A stretch of DNA of 64,000 nt from Paguma larvata (Eukaryota > Chordata > Mammalia > Carnivora > Viverridae), in the NCBI GenBank assembly GCA_030068075.1, contig CM057831.1, forward strand, positions 12,877,370 through 12,941,369, given 5' to 3'. The notes beneath the pieces are model-generated. The model was not told the origin of the DNA, did not search any database, and saw only the letters and a list, made by a program, of their open reading frames with translations. Of this stretch, positions 35,391 to 46,295 are shown one piece after another; positions within the stretch are counted from its first letter, which is position 1; each line of letters starts with the position of its first letter. Made by a program: the position numbers and the translations under genes.

Positions 35391-35442
<52 letters not shown>
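35391..35442. repeat. (GT)n microsatellite
   Basis: About 26 uninterrupted GT units, the longest dinucleotide run in the window. Confidence 0.98.
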
Positions 35443-35443
<1 letters not shown>

Positions 35444-35596
35444 GGGAGTGGGGTTGGGGGATTGAGTGCAAAAGAGCTTGAGAACCTCTTAATCCAATCA
35501 GTCTCCTATGTCTGCTGACCATCCATTGCCTGGATTGAAAACTTCTTGGGTTCCTGTTTCTAACTCACTGGCCTTGACTCAGAGGCTGTTCTTGAG

Positions 35597-35701
35597 GTGT
35601 TTTTTTTTTTTTTAATGTTTATTTATTTTTGAGACAGAGAGAGACAGAGCGTGAGTGGGGAAGGGGCAGAGAGAGAGAGGGAGACACAGAATCTGAAGCA
35701 C
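35597..35701 (-). mobile_element. 5'-truncated felid CAN-SINE (antisense)
   Basis: Only the poly-T tail and the GA-rich half of the body remain, ending at 'gaatctgaagca'. The tRNA-like head is absent. Flanked by 'gttcttgag' at 35588-35596 and 35702-35710, so truncation occurred at insertion rather than by later deletion. Confidence 0.95.
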
Positions 35702-35710
35702 GTTCTTGAG

Positions 35711-36680
35711 TTTTTTAAGCCGCCATCTCCTTCTTCGTCTCTTGCCCGCAGAGCCTTCGGCTGAGGTGGGTATGTTTAAGCAGGAATGAGAGCTGCAGTG
35801 GGTTTGGGGTTTTGTAGGCAGAGTCACAACTGTACTTGGCCCCTTGCACTTGTCTGTGCTCCCGTGAGTTCTGCCAGCACTTCCTCCCTCTTCTCCCTGC
35901 CCGTCACTGTCTTCTGCTGATCCGGTATGGCTGGGGAAGACACAGAGCCCTCCTGAACTCCGAAGTAGCCGCCCTCTGGACCCGGATGGCCGTGGTGCCA
36001 GCTAGAAGGAAGTGTCCCTTACTCCTGTGGCTGCGGGCGCTGTGGGCATGACTTGGGGGAGGGGCTGCAACAGGACCAGAGGGCCTCTCTTTGCCCAACT
36101 CTCGTATGGTGACGAGGAGCTACAGAGAAGAGAACAGCCCTGCCGTTGTCCCCCTGGACCCCCATTTGTGGAAACCGTGCCACCGCGTGGGTCGGAGCAA
36201 CCTGCTCTGAGCTTTCCAGGCAGCGCAACAGAGCAGAGGAACTCCCCAGAAAGAGTCACACCCCAAAGGTCTGGGTTTGCTCAGCCGACACTCGGAGGCT
36301 TAGCCAAGTGCAGTTAGCACAGCCCCGCAGAGGAGAGGCAGCCAGGAGACGGGAGAGACCCACCGCCGCTCTGCAGAAGGGCGGTCCCACTGAGGCAGCC
36401 TCAGCATGACTCCCCTGGGGGAGGGCTGATGGGCGCCGGCTGGGTGGCGAAAAGTTTCAGAATTATTTGAAAATTTACTTTCATTATTATTTTTATTATT
36501 TTTTTTCTGACAAATGAGAAAGAGAAATCAATCTGGCAGTAGGTCGCAAGTTTGATGATGTCATGCTGTGCGTGCGAGAGCCATTTGTTAATGGGCTTTC
36601 TTGGCAGTGCAGGGGGAGCGCGGGGGAGGCCAAAGTCTGGGGTAGAGCATCCCAGGCGTTAGCTCTGGGCAGAGCCCCAG
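35711..36680. other. Unique GC-rich sequence
   Basis: No gene. Short (TTA)n-like stretch at about 36483-36506. 'gggcgccggctgggtggc' at 36431 resembles a SINE head by chance only. Confidence 0.4.
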
Positions 36681-36684
36681 AGGT

Positions 36685-36800
36685 CCCGGTGTGACCTCCG
36701 TATCTTAGGTGGAGAAACTGAGGCAGAGAGGGGAAATGACTTGCCGGAGTTGACACGGCTACTCTGTGGCAGAGTTGAGACCAGGACCTGAGGCCGTTGA
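36685..36800 (-). mobile_element. MIR SINE (antisense)
   Basis: 'ggtggagaaactgaggcag', 'gaggggaaatgacttgcc' and 'actctgtggcagagttgag'. Confidence 0.75.
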
Positions 36801-36909
36801 CCCCCCCGGCTGATACCATCTGTGGAGAGAGGGGGGACAAGCTGCTGAGTACAAAGATGGAGGCTCTTTGTTTCTCCCGTGATGACGGTCATTAAAAACA
36901 TGTTATTGA

Positions 36910-37122
36910 GGGGCGCCTGGGTGGCTCGGTCTGTTGAATGTCCGACTTTCAGTTTTGGCTCAGGTCATGATCTCACGGTTCGTGAGTTCAAGCCCCGCGT
37001 GGGGCTGTGCGCTGACAGTGCGGAACCTGTTTGGGATTCTCTCTCTCTCTCTCTCTGTTCCTCCCCCACTTGTTCTGTCTGTCTGTCTCTCTCTCTCAAA
37101 ATAAATAAACTTAAAAAAACAC
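36910..37122 (+). mobile_element. Felid CAN-SINE
   Basis: 'ggggcgcctgggtggctcg', longer head type ('tttcagttttggctcagg'), B-box 'gagttcaagccccgcgtg', tail 'aaaataaataaacttaaaa'. Confidence 0.97.
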
Positions 37123-37319
37123 CACATTATCGAATTGAAAAAAAGCCCAATTGTTGAGACACGTAGTCTTGCCGCATGCGGACCGTTCTTTTGTGGTCAA
37201 AAGGGATCTTCAGATTGGAAACCTCTCCCTCATTCTTGTATCTCCTTGTCTAGAACACAGGCTCCTCAAAGTGACCTCCTCTATGTGCCATTTTATTTAA
37301 ATAGTATAATAGTCTACCG

Positions 37320-37505
37320 ATTACCTGTTCTGTGCCGAGCACTTTAGATAAATTATTCCTTGTGCTATTCACCCAGTCAGGGGTAGGCTTGATTATCCTC
37401 ATCACCGCTGAGGGCACAGAAGTTCAGAGAAAGGAAGTCATTTGCTCAGAGTCCCGTGGCTGGGCAGGTTTGCGATCGTGTTAGGATTTGAACCTGGCTC
37501 TGCTC
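37320..37505 (-). mobile_element. MIR SINE (antisense)
   Basis: 'ctgtgccgagcactttag', 'gattatcctcatcaccgc' and 'gtgttaggatttgaacctgg' in antisense order. Confidence 0.72.
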
Positions 37506-37880
37506 TCAGAGAAACACGTGGGCAGTCAAGCCTGTCGCAGTGTGGAAGTTAAGCGGGGAGGGGTCTCCTTGCAACAATGTTTGCATTGGATTTGACCCCC
37601 TGTGCAGAGGAGGCAGGGTTGGGGGAAGCCTCCAGGATGAGAGTCTCAGGGGGAGGGGAAGCGGTGCCTTTTCACCTTGATGCGACCCCCTCCGGGCTTG
37701 CTCACCACCCAGGCCCCCTGCTCGAGCGGGGAGAACCGGCTGTCTGTCCGTGGCAAGCACAGAACCCACGCCTGGCGGGAGGGAGCAGAGCCCTGCCCGT
37801 GGCTGCCAGCAGGAAGCACGTGGCACGGAGGCTGCCGCGTGGAGGCCAGAGGACCAGGCAGGGGGTGCTGCAGTGCTATT

Positions 37881-37931
37881 ACAATTAAAAAAGAAAAAAA
37901 GGGGGAGAGAAAAAAGAAAAAAGAAAAAAAG
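37881..37931. repeat. Polypurine tract (A/G)
   Basis: About 50 bp of A-runs broken by single G and one GGGGG, with partial mirror symmetry. Confidence 0.9.
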
Positions 37932-37959
37932 CCTTGGTGGTTCTTGGCTCGGAATCCCA

Positions 37960-37989
37960 ATTTGCATCTCATCTGGGAGTCATTTGCAT
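37960..37989. promoter_or_regulatory. Paired POU octamer motifs (candidate)
   Basis: Two perfect ATTTGCAT octamers in the same orientation at 37960-37967 and 37982-37989, 22 bp start to start (about two helical turns). ATTTGCAT is the classical POU/OCT binding site. Function here is only inferred. Confidence 0.35.
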
Positions 37990-38705
37990 AGGAAGTCCTA
38001 TCGGTAGCTTTATGAAATAAAATAAATAAAATGAATGGGCTGGCGAGGCTGGCAGGCAGACTCCCGAAGCCTGTGCTCCGAGAGGGAAGTTATTGCTTTG
38101 TTGGGTTCTCCTTAGAGTTCCCAGGAGCCCTTGCTGCAAGGCTCTTTGTGGGGGTGGGGGAGGGGCAGGGTGCGGCTTCGAGGGAGCCGGAAGGTCAGGG
38201 ACATGGTAGGGCGGCTGCAGAACACAGGCCTGCAGGTTGCTCCCAGGCCCTCCCCCTCCCTTCCCAGCTCAGCTCCATGGGCCTTCCTCTTCCGGGGCTG
38301 GGTTCTGTGCATTCAGAACGTCGCTTCTCCGAGATAAGGAAGCCCAATACTCCTTGGCAAGCTTGTCGAAACGAAGGTCCCCTGGTCCCATCCCAGAGGC
38401 GTGGTTATGTCAGGAGTGGAGGTCAGGAATCTGTACCTCCAGCATGCAGCTGGGGGCTGGGAGGTCACCGTTTGAGGCCGCGAGGCGCTGGGGTGAGCGC
38501 TGGTGAGACACCCAGTGTTCCCTAGGGCGACAGCCCTCACCCCAGGCAGCTGCACGCCCTGCCAAGCCCTGCCCTCACGCCGAGGTCTACTCACAACCTG
38601 AGAAGCAGAGATGACTGATGAGGCAAAGACCCTCCTCAGATGGGCCAAGGTCTGCCCAGCGCCACACAGCCGGGGAGCAGGCGAGTTTAAGATCTCTTTC
38701 TTGAG

Positions 38706-38937
38706 GGGCCGCCTGGGTGGCTCAGCCGATTGAGGGTCCAGCTCTTGATTTCGGCTCAGGTCATGGTTTCTCTGTTTGTGGGAATCGAGCTCCGCGTCAG
38801 GCTCTGTGCTGGCAGCTGGAGCCTGCTTGGGATTCAGTCTCTCCCTTTCTCTGCCCCTCCCCTGCTTGTGCTCTGTCTCTGTCTCTCTCTCAAAATAGTT
38901 AAATAAATATGAAAAAAAAAAACAAACCTTAAAATGT
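38706..38937 (+). mobile_element. Felid CAN-SINE
   Basis: 'gggccgcctgggtggctcag', longer head type ('gctcttgatttcggctcagg'), tail 'aaataaatatgaaaaaa'. Near-identical flanks 'ctttcttgag' (38696-38705) and 'ccttcttgag' (38938-38947). Confidence 0.96.
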
Positions 38938-39286
38938 CCTTCTTGAGACTTAAACTTCTTCTCTGTCTTAGTAGAAGTTCTTGAAAATTTAGCAGCAGCT
39001 CTTCTGGTCCACAGTCATGAGTGGGGAGCAGAGGGTGTCCCTGTGCAAAGGGAGTCATCCTCAGGACGCTGGCCCCCTCCCAAAGTACCGGATACTCAGC
39101 CCGCCGGGGTGGGGCCGGTCTGTCATTAGGAGTGGCTCAAAGACCAAAGGAATCCCAGCGGGATGGGGAGTGGGGGCCTCTGCTCCCCTCTTGAGCCCCA
39201 CGGCTTCTTCTCACGCTCCTGGGTGCTCTAGCAAAGCTGGCCTTTGAATGACTCCTAAAAGGTCATCAGTTTAAATTTGTTTTTCC

Positions 39287-39494
39287 GGGGCGCCTGGGTG
39301 GCTCAGTTGGTTGAGCGGCCGACTTCGGCTCAGGTCATGATCTCACGGTCTGTGAGTTCGAGCCCCGCGTCGGGCTCTGTGCTGCCGGCTCAGAGCCTGG
39401 AGCCTGCTTCAATTCTGTGTCTCCCTCTCTCTCTCCCCTTCCCTTGCTCATGCTCTGTCTCTATGTCTCTCAAAAAAAAAAATGTTAAAAAAAA
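39287..39494 (+). mobile_element. Felid CAN-SINE with perfect 16-17 bp target duplication
   Basis: 'ggggcgcctgggtggctcag', short head type, intact B-box 'gagttcgagccccgcgtc'. Flanks 'tttaaatttgtttttc' at 39270-39285 and 39495-39510 are identical, pointing to a fairly recent insertion. Confidence 0.98.
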
Positions 39495-39510
39495 TTTAAA
39501 TTTGTTTTTC

Positions 39511-40217
39511 CCTTTTAAAGTCACCCCACTTTTGTAAATTGATTGTGTCCCATGGCCCTCTCTATGGCAGCCAGGTGGCGGGGAGCACATAGCTTCGCCG
39601 AGGGGCCAGGCTCCTGGTCCCCCCCCCACCAGTTCAGAGATCTCTCCATCGGTACTTCTCTGTTCTGCTCTCCGGTCCTGAAAGCAGGGGAAAGGGCCAC
39701 CTGTTGTCACTGTTTGCACAGCCAAGGCACAGAGCGTGGCCGAGATCGGTGACACAGAGCAGGCTTCTGAGCCCGTTCGCCTTCTCTGCACGATGCGGTC
39801 AGAGGAGCTCCTGCTCCATCCTGGGTCGGAGGCAGCAAAGATAGAGGCCTTGGCTGGAAGGTGCCCTTCAGGTGCCCCTTCCTGGGCTTGCCCCCGCCCC
39901 CACACCCTCTCCATCTTGTCGCCTCCAGGGAAGTCATCCTGAGCGTGCGGGCAGCTCCTCTCACCACGTCCTTGGCGGGGGAGAGGCCGAGTGAAGGATG
40001 GGTGATTTGGCGAAGACAAGAAGGCTCTGGAGCTTTGCCCAGCCTCTCCCAGAGCAGAGCAGAACTGCCCTGCCTGAGCGCTGCTCTGCATTCAGCCTGT
40101 CGAGGTGAATCTGAAGAATCGGCGAGGTCTCGGGGGCTTCTGCCAGAGGCTGGGGAGCAGAGGCAGAAACCAAACCCTGGGCCAGCAGACAACAGCGTAG
40201 GGTGTGCGTGCATGTGT
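39511..40217. other. Unique sequence
   Basis: A 233-codon minus-strand ORF (39390-40091) ends in the SINE tail and has no domain. No gene is supported. Confidence 0.45.
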
Positions 40218-40291
40218 CTGCCTGCCTGCCTGCCTGCCTGCCTGTCTTGTCTTGTCTGTGACACACAGAGTGAGAGAGAGAGAGAGAGAGA
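40218..40291. repeat. (CTGC)n tetranucleotide and (GA)n stretch
   Basis: Six CTGC/TGCC units (40218-40243), a CTTGT repeat, a TGTGACACACA segment, then a GA run at about 40272-40291. Confidence 0.92.
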
Positions 40292-40740
40292 AAGTTAGGG
40301 TGGCTCTGCCTAGGGACGGGAATAGTAGACAGGTTATCAGTACTGGAATTTGTTTGCACCATTGTCATTCATCAACAGGAGCCTCAGACAGGCATTTGCC
40401 TTTGCAAAATAGACGTCACAACCATCCCAGCCGCTTGTCGTTAGTCAAAAGTAAAATAGGTAAGCGCGTCCCGTCCCCTCTAGATGCCAAGAGATCATGA
40501 CCCTAACGATACTGAATTTGAACGAGGGACTCCCTCTCCTGTTTTCATGTCGCGCTGAAATAGTCATGACTTTCCACTCAACAAAGATGTCCCGGGTAGT
40601 TGCTAGATGTAGATCGAGCCCTATTTTAGATGCTGGAGGGGATTTGATCGGGAAGATACGGCTCAAACCCTTGTTTCCAGAGTTAAGAGTCGTAAGAGTT
40701 AGAGGTCAGAAAAATGAAGTCATCTGAATCCGTTTGTTTG
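40292..40740. other. Unique sequence
   Basis: No gene or clear repeat. Confidence 0.4.
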
Positions 40741-41655
40741 TTTTGTCTCGTTATCCGGGGCGGCTTTGTTGAGATAGAATTCACATCCCCTACAACGCAT
40801 CACTTCAAGTAAACAATTCCATGGTTTCTAGCATGTTCACAGATGAGTGCACCCGTTGATACCATCACTTCTGGAACATTTACAAAAAAGAAACTTAGTA
40901 TCTTCTTAGCAGTCATTCCTCAACCCCCTCATCCCTCCCAGTCCCTGGACACCCCCCATCTCCTTTCCTTTTCGGTGGATTTATCCATTCTGGATATTTC
41001 TTGTGAACAGTATCCTTTCGTGTCTGGCTTCTTCCGGGTCACGTTTTCAAGACTCACCCATGTCGTAGCGTGTGTGAGGACTTCATTCCTTTTTATGGCT
41101 GGATAATATTCGCGGTGTGGATGTACCACGTTTTATGTATCCATTCATCTTATTGGAGTTTTCTTCCGCTTTTTGGCTCTCGTGAGTACCGCCGCTCTGG
41201 ATGTTAGCGTCTAAGTGTTCGTGTGGACATTGGTTTTCGTTTCTCTTGGGTCTATTTCTCGGAGCGGAATTTCTGGGTTAGATGGTAATTCTGTGTTTAA
41301 CTTTTTGAGGAATTGCCAAACTGGTTTTCAAAGGGGCTGCACCATTTGACATTCCTGGCGGGGTGTTTTTTCGCATACCATCTTATGTGGTTTCGATTTG
41401 CATTTCCTGGATGGCTGAGGGTGTTGAACATCTTTTCATGTGCTGATGGGCCATTTGTATATCTTCTTTGGAGAAATATCTATTCAGATCTTGGGCCCAT
41501 TTTTAATTGGGCGATTTGTCTTTTCATTAAATTATAGGAGTCCTTTATGTATTCTAGATACAAGTCCCTTATCCTGTATCTGATTTCCAAATCTCTTTTC
41601 CTTTTGTGCGGATCGTCTCTTCACTCTTCCAGTGGTGTCCTTTGAAGCAAGATCT
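40741..41655 (-). mobile_element. L1 LINE 3' end (antisense), CpG-enriched
   Basis: 'gctttgttgagatagaatt', 'tttatccattctggatattt', 'gacttcattcctttttat', 'ggtttcgatttgcatttcc' and 'gggcccatttttaattggg' follow the reverse L1 ORF2 C-terminus and 3' UTR. The reverse reading includes an ORF2-like tail (REYYPAIKRNEVLTHATTW). CpGs are frequent where other old copies have none. Confidence 0.9.
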
Positions 41656-42139
41656 CTGAATCTGAATTGCAAAAAACATGTCCGTGTTAATTACATTGAA
41701 ACCCCATTAATTTGGGCTCTGGTAATTTGGAATTAGTCAGGGCAGAAGTTCAAAGCCGGTTCGTTTAACAGACAGTGATGGAGACCGTCCGTGGTCAAGG
41801 CCAGGGCTAGGCACGGAGGAGAGAGGGGTGAATAGGGTAGCGCCTGCCTTTGCAGTCCACAGTCTGTAGTGAGAACATCCACGCATTATCCAGCCAGTGG
41901 GCTGAGGGCTGATCGCAGAGCCCCGGGGAAGGAAGAGCTAACTCTGCTCTTCCAAAAAGGTTTGCTAAGCAAATGAGCAGTGAAAACCATTTAGGAAAAT
42001 AAAGTGCTTTTGGAGAGCCCCTCAATCCCCCTGATGGCTTTCAACTTGATGCCAGCAGAAGATGCAGTTGGCCTTGTCGTCCCGTCCTGGGAGGGAACTT
42101 GGCTCGGTTGCTTCCGCTGCTCCTTGTGAGGCCCGGACG
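41656..42139. other. Unique or diverged L2-like sequence
   Basis: 41795-41960 has a weak antisense L2 feel ('gccagggctaggcacgg'). No gene. Confidence 0.3.
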
Positions 42140-42275
42140 TTCCATCCTCCTTAACCCTCATGACGACCCGGTGGGTAAACTGTTATTGTCACTATTTACA
42201 GAGGAGGAAACTGTTACTCCAGGAGGTTAAGTGGCTTGCCCAAGGCGACAGAGGTTAATTGTTGGGGTTGAGCGT
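42140..42275 (-). mobile_element. MIR SINE (antisense)
   Basis: 'ttaaccctcatgacgaccc', 'ttacagaggaggaaactgt' and 'ggttaagtggcttgcccaa'. Confidence 0.78.
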
Positions 42276-43560
42276 TGGAGGTGTGCTTCCTCCAGCCGTC
42301 TATGTGGCTGTGTTCTGTGTCCCGGATTCCAGACCCCACCTGACAGCAGCAGGTGAATGTGGTCCCTTCCCTAAGACAGGAGTGTTGCGTCCCGGCCCGA
42401 TGGTAAGCTTGCCACCTGCACCCCCCAAAACTGAGGTCTGGCGTTGCTCTTGCAGCGTTAGGATCTCCGGGCCACATCAGTCTGAGGAACGATAGTTTCG
42501 TGTAGGCCCCCTCTGCGTATCGTGCCTCACCCTCCGGCAAACGGCTGGGACCACGTGCCCCAGCCTGCCCTCAGATCCTGTGCGGGTCCCAGTGGCTCCT
42601 GGCGCGTCCCTGACGCCTGACCCCGAAGTGCTCCGTGGTGTCCTAAGGTGGAGAAAACGTGTCACCCTCCGCTGCACAGGGCAGGAAACAGGGCTGGCTT
42701 CTCTGCTCGGCATCCTAAGGAAAACCTCTCTCTTGTTTTGGCTTGTGCCTCGTTGCACGCTCCCGAGGATTCGACTCAAAGAGTAGCGTGATACCCCTGA
42801 GCAATGCCGGACCGCAAATCATTTCTCTTCCTGCCGCTTCTTAAACGCTTAAACCACGTTCACCATCACTCTCTTTTCTCTCGGGGCAAATTTCCTCTCT
42901 TGCGTCTTCTCAGTCCCTCCTGCAAAATGATCCCGGTAGTCCCACCCTGTAGACCTTCCAGATTTGCCCTTGGCCCGATTGTGAGCACACAGCTCGGGTT
43001 CTGATCCCGAGACCTCTGGGCGGCTTCGTTCCCCCAGAGCAGGAAGCGGGTTTCGTGGAGGGTTTAGGCCCGCCACGCCCTGAGGCTTCGACCCAGGTAC
43101 CTTGTCTGTGGCCTCGATGCCGCCTGGATAACTAAACTCCCTTTCCACGCTGCCTCCCACCGTACCAGACCCCTGCAGCCAGACATCCCAGCCCGCGCTC
43201 AGCTCATTTCCTGCCTGAAGAACACAGTTCGGTGGAGCTGATTTTTCTGCTCTTGAAGGAGCCCCAGAATTCCACCCTTGAGTGAGCCCAGCGTACTTGC
43301 TCGTCAGCTCAATGGCCCGTGAGTGTCTCATTGGTGGCACGGCGGCAGCATCAGGTGGGGCTGCCCCCTCTCCCGGCAGGGGGAGAGCCTCCCGGAGTGG
43401 ACCCAAGAGGCCACTGGAGGCACGTCCTTGGCCATCAGGAGCCACCAGCCCTGCAGAGACACCAGCAGATTCCCCGAAAGCAGCCTTTGGGGACACAGCT
43501 GCTCGGCTGGGCATGGCGAGTGTTGTGTACTGGGCCGTGATCCTTGTCTTGGGCCTCTCT
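42276..43560. other. Unique GC-rich sequence
   Basis: Contains the 221-codon minus-strand ORF 42849-43514. I find no domain, no splice context and competing ORFs on the other strand, so I do not call a gene. CpGs are moderate, below island density. Confidence 0.45.
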
Positions 43561-43561
43561 G

Positions 43562-43790
43562 GAAGGTGACGTGGCCTACTGGAAGGAGAATGGGCTTCTT
43601 GCCAAATCCCGGCTTGACTTTTCTCAGGCTATGTCTTTGGGTAAGTCTCCTAGCTTCTCTGAGCCTCAGGTACCTTACCTGTGAAACGTGGGGAATAGTA
43701 CTGTCTGTCTCACAGCGGGTTAGGAGGCAAAACTATGTAGTGTGTGGAACATTCCAGTGGCCCAGGGAGGCCTCGGTAACTGTTAGCCTC
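43562..43790 (+). mobile_element. MIR SINE
   Basis: 'ggaaggagaatgggcttc', 'tagcttctctgagcctcag', 'gtgaaacgtggggaatagt' and 'ctcggtaactgttagcc' cover the MIR from core to 3' end. Confidence 0.82.
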
Positions 43791-45160
43791 TCTCTATCCA
43801 TAATCTGTCTACCTCCATAGCTATAAAAGGGAGAAGAATTCCAGGGTCTGGGGGGCAGCAGCAAAGCCTCAGTCTCCCAGCCCTCTCTGTTTTATTTTGG
43901 GGGTTCCAAAGTAAGACTTGGTCTCCAAAAAGGAGAGGGCTACACTTAAACACTGTTTTTCCTTCTTGGGCGTGGAGCCGCTGGTTATTCTCCCTCGGTG
44001 GTGACCGAGGGCTGTGACCATGTCTCACGTGTCTGTGGAAGAGAGATCAAATGAGGGGAAACACTGATTCCATGGGGATCCTTCCCTCGACTTCCGGGGA
44101 TGGGTTTTCCGCGCTCTCGCCTGTCCCGGAAGCAGTCAGAAAACAAGAAGGGAACCCGAAGCCTCGGGCTGTTCCCCCCGACCTCTCTTCAGCAATACCT
44201 TAACGAGGGACTTTGCAAATCCCTTGCAGTTGAGAGAACTGACAGCGTGGAGACCACTCTCATAGCCAGCAGTGGGGAACCGGGCAGAATAAGCGGCCCC
44301 CACTTCACCAGAGAGAGGAATTGTTTCCAGAACCACCAATCCAAGCTTCAGGGGCTGGTGTTAGCTCCCCGCGCAGGATGAAGGTCGAGCTGAGCTGCGA
44401 GCCGGGGGATTGTCCTTGGCCTCTACGGGACCCCTGAGGATCCATTTGCCTGGACACCCCTTACGCTCAGGGCAACACAGTCTGTGCCCCTCACACCACA
44501 CTGGGAGCAAGGGTGGCTCATTGTTTAGTGCAAAGGGACACAACGTGGGTGCAAGACCTCCTCTGCACCCCAACCCTGCCTTTGGCTGTCTGCCTCGCTT
44601 TTCCCATCCCGAGGGCCTAGGGGGCCCTGTGCCTAACATCTGTGTTTCTGGAGTGTTTTTGCCGAATAGCTACTTTATTCTGGAGACTTCTGAGGACCTC
44701 TTAATGCTTTGCCTCTATATTTGTCTTTTCCCCAAAGGCCGTAAACCAGCACTTCACAGACTTTAGGTTTAGTCGACTAAGGTATGACTCGCTTTAGAGA
44801 AAAGGGTTCCATTGTCAGGTCAGTTTGGAGAACGGTACATGTTACAGTCCGCTCTTAGCAGCCCCACACTGTAACTCTGAAAAACCCTGTGGCGAAGACA
44901 ATGGCTTCGCTTTGTTCCTTGGAATTATTTAAATCCCAAACCTTGAACACTTAATAACAGGTGAGCGTCTCTTGAATATATAGGTCGTGTCTGACACGGA
45001 GTGAAACACTGCAGAAGAAAAAAGGGAGTCGCTAAAGATAATCACCGGTTGTTAATTGGTCTACACAGGCATGAATAAATGAGAATGTCTTGGGTGTCTT
45101 ACCTAATGCTATCTCATGGGACACTGCTGCTCCACAAAATAGAGCCAGGGAGGCGTTGCT
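43791..45160. other. Unique sequence
   Basis: No gene. 44640-45060 is AT-richer, with 'tttaggtttagtcgac' at 44762. No repeat assigned. Confidence 0.38.
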
Positions 45161-45169
45161 CGTGTGCAG

Positions 45170-45510
45170 TTTAGATACTAGTTACCAGCCACTGCGTTAG
45201 GCACTGAGGACACAGGGGAGAACGAGACAAACATGGTCTGGTCTATAAGGGAGCAAGAAGACCAGCAAGGAGGCAGGGACAAACACTTAATGACAGATAA
45301 GTGGCGTGTGTTATGGAAGGGCGAGTCCAGTGCACTGTGGATGGGGACAGTGTATAGCACTGGGACCTTACCTAGTCTAGGATGCCACAGATGGCCTTCC
45401 TAAGACATTGCTGTTTATTGTGAAACTGGGAAGATGAGTAGGACTGGCTGGACAAGGGATGAGGAGAGGAGAATCTTCGGGGCAGAGGGAATAGTACGTG
45501 CAAATGGAAT
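45170..45510 (-). mobile_element. L2 LINE 3' end (antisense)
   Basis: 'cactgcgttaggcactgagg', 'gaacgagacaaacatggtc', 'ggccttcctaagacattg' and 'gcagagggaatagtacgtg'. Confidence 0.72.
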
Positions 45511-45514
45511 TGAG

Positions 45515-45935
45515 AGATGCTTTAGATTGCAAGTAACAGAAAACCAAACCCAACGCAGCTCAGTGGATAAGATAGGAATCGGCTTCCATAGCAGGAAGTG
45601 GATGGCGGGCGCCATTGTTGGTTGTTTCTGGTGATTCAGTGATGGCAGCAGGAACTCAGGTTGCTCCCACCTCTTGACTCCGCTGGGCTGGCCGTGGCAT
45701 TGGCATTGTTCCGAGACTGGCTCCCCCTGATACTGTGAGCTTTCAGTAGCAATGTGTTCAGGTCTAGCAGGAGAATGAGAACCAGACAGAGTTCTCTCTC
45801 CACGAGTCTTAATAGGCCAATTTGGAGCAAGCTAATCACCCCGAACCAATTATTGTCAAGGGGGGATGCCTGGCTCTGAATGGCTTTGGCTGGGTCCTTA
45901 TAAGAGAAACACTGGAAAAAGAGTCCTGTGATTGA
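45515..45935. mobile_element. Unclassified old mammalian interspersed repeat
   Basis: Starts 'tttagattgcaagtaaca' and 'gaaaaccaaacccaacgc', with 'ggctttggctgggtcctt' near the end. I recognise this as a dispersed mammalian repeat pattern but cannot assign a class. Confidence 0.4.
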
Positions 45936-45941
45936 CTTAGA

Positions 45942-46295
45942 CCGGGAATCACCAAACTTTTTCCATAAAGGGCTACATAGTAAATATTTGAGGCTTTGTC
46001 GGCCATACAGTCTTTGCATGTGGTGCTTTGTAGCACAAACAAGCCACACACAAAGAAGCGCAAGAACGTAGCTGCATTCCGATAAAACTTTACTTATGGA
46101 CATTAATACTTCAATATCCTATCCTTTTCACGTGTCATGAAAGAGTCTTCTTTTGATTTTTTTTTTCCCCCAACGATTTTAAAATGTCACAATTCTCAGC
46201 TTGCAGGCCCTCCAAAAAACCTCACACAAGATGGGTGGCAGGCTAGATTCTGCTCACGGGCCAGATGGCACGCCGACTTCTGATATAAACTAATA
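45942..46295 (+). mobile_element. hAT-Charlie-like DNA transposon
   Basis: 'atcaccaaactttttccat', 'aaagggctacatagtaaata', 'cgataaaactttacttatg', 'cttcttttgattttttttt' and 'gctcacgggccagatggc' in the order of a common MER-class hAT element, longer variant. Subfamily not certain. Confidence 0.75.

Larger units (their letters stand above)
37506..38595. other. Unique sequence around the octamer pair
   Basis: Outside the polypurine run and octamers I see no repeat or gene. Overlapping ORFs of 100-164 codons on both strands reflect GC-rich composition. Confidence 0.4.

Noticed and set aside
36431..36450. 'gggcgccggctgggtggc' resembling a SINE start
   Set aside because: No B-box, body or tail follows.
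39390..40091. 233-codon minus-strand ORF
   Set aside because: The C-terminal part is the antisense of a felid SINE. The rest has no recognisable domain and overlaps other long ORFs.
42849..43514. 221-codon minus-strand ORF in GC-rich DNA
   Set aside because: Opposite-strand ORFs of 70-165 codons overlap it, and GC-rich DNA has few stops. Cross-species conservation of the frame would be needed.
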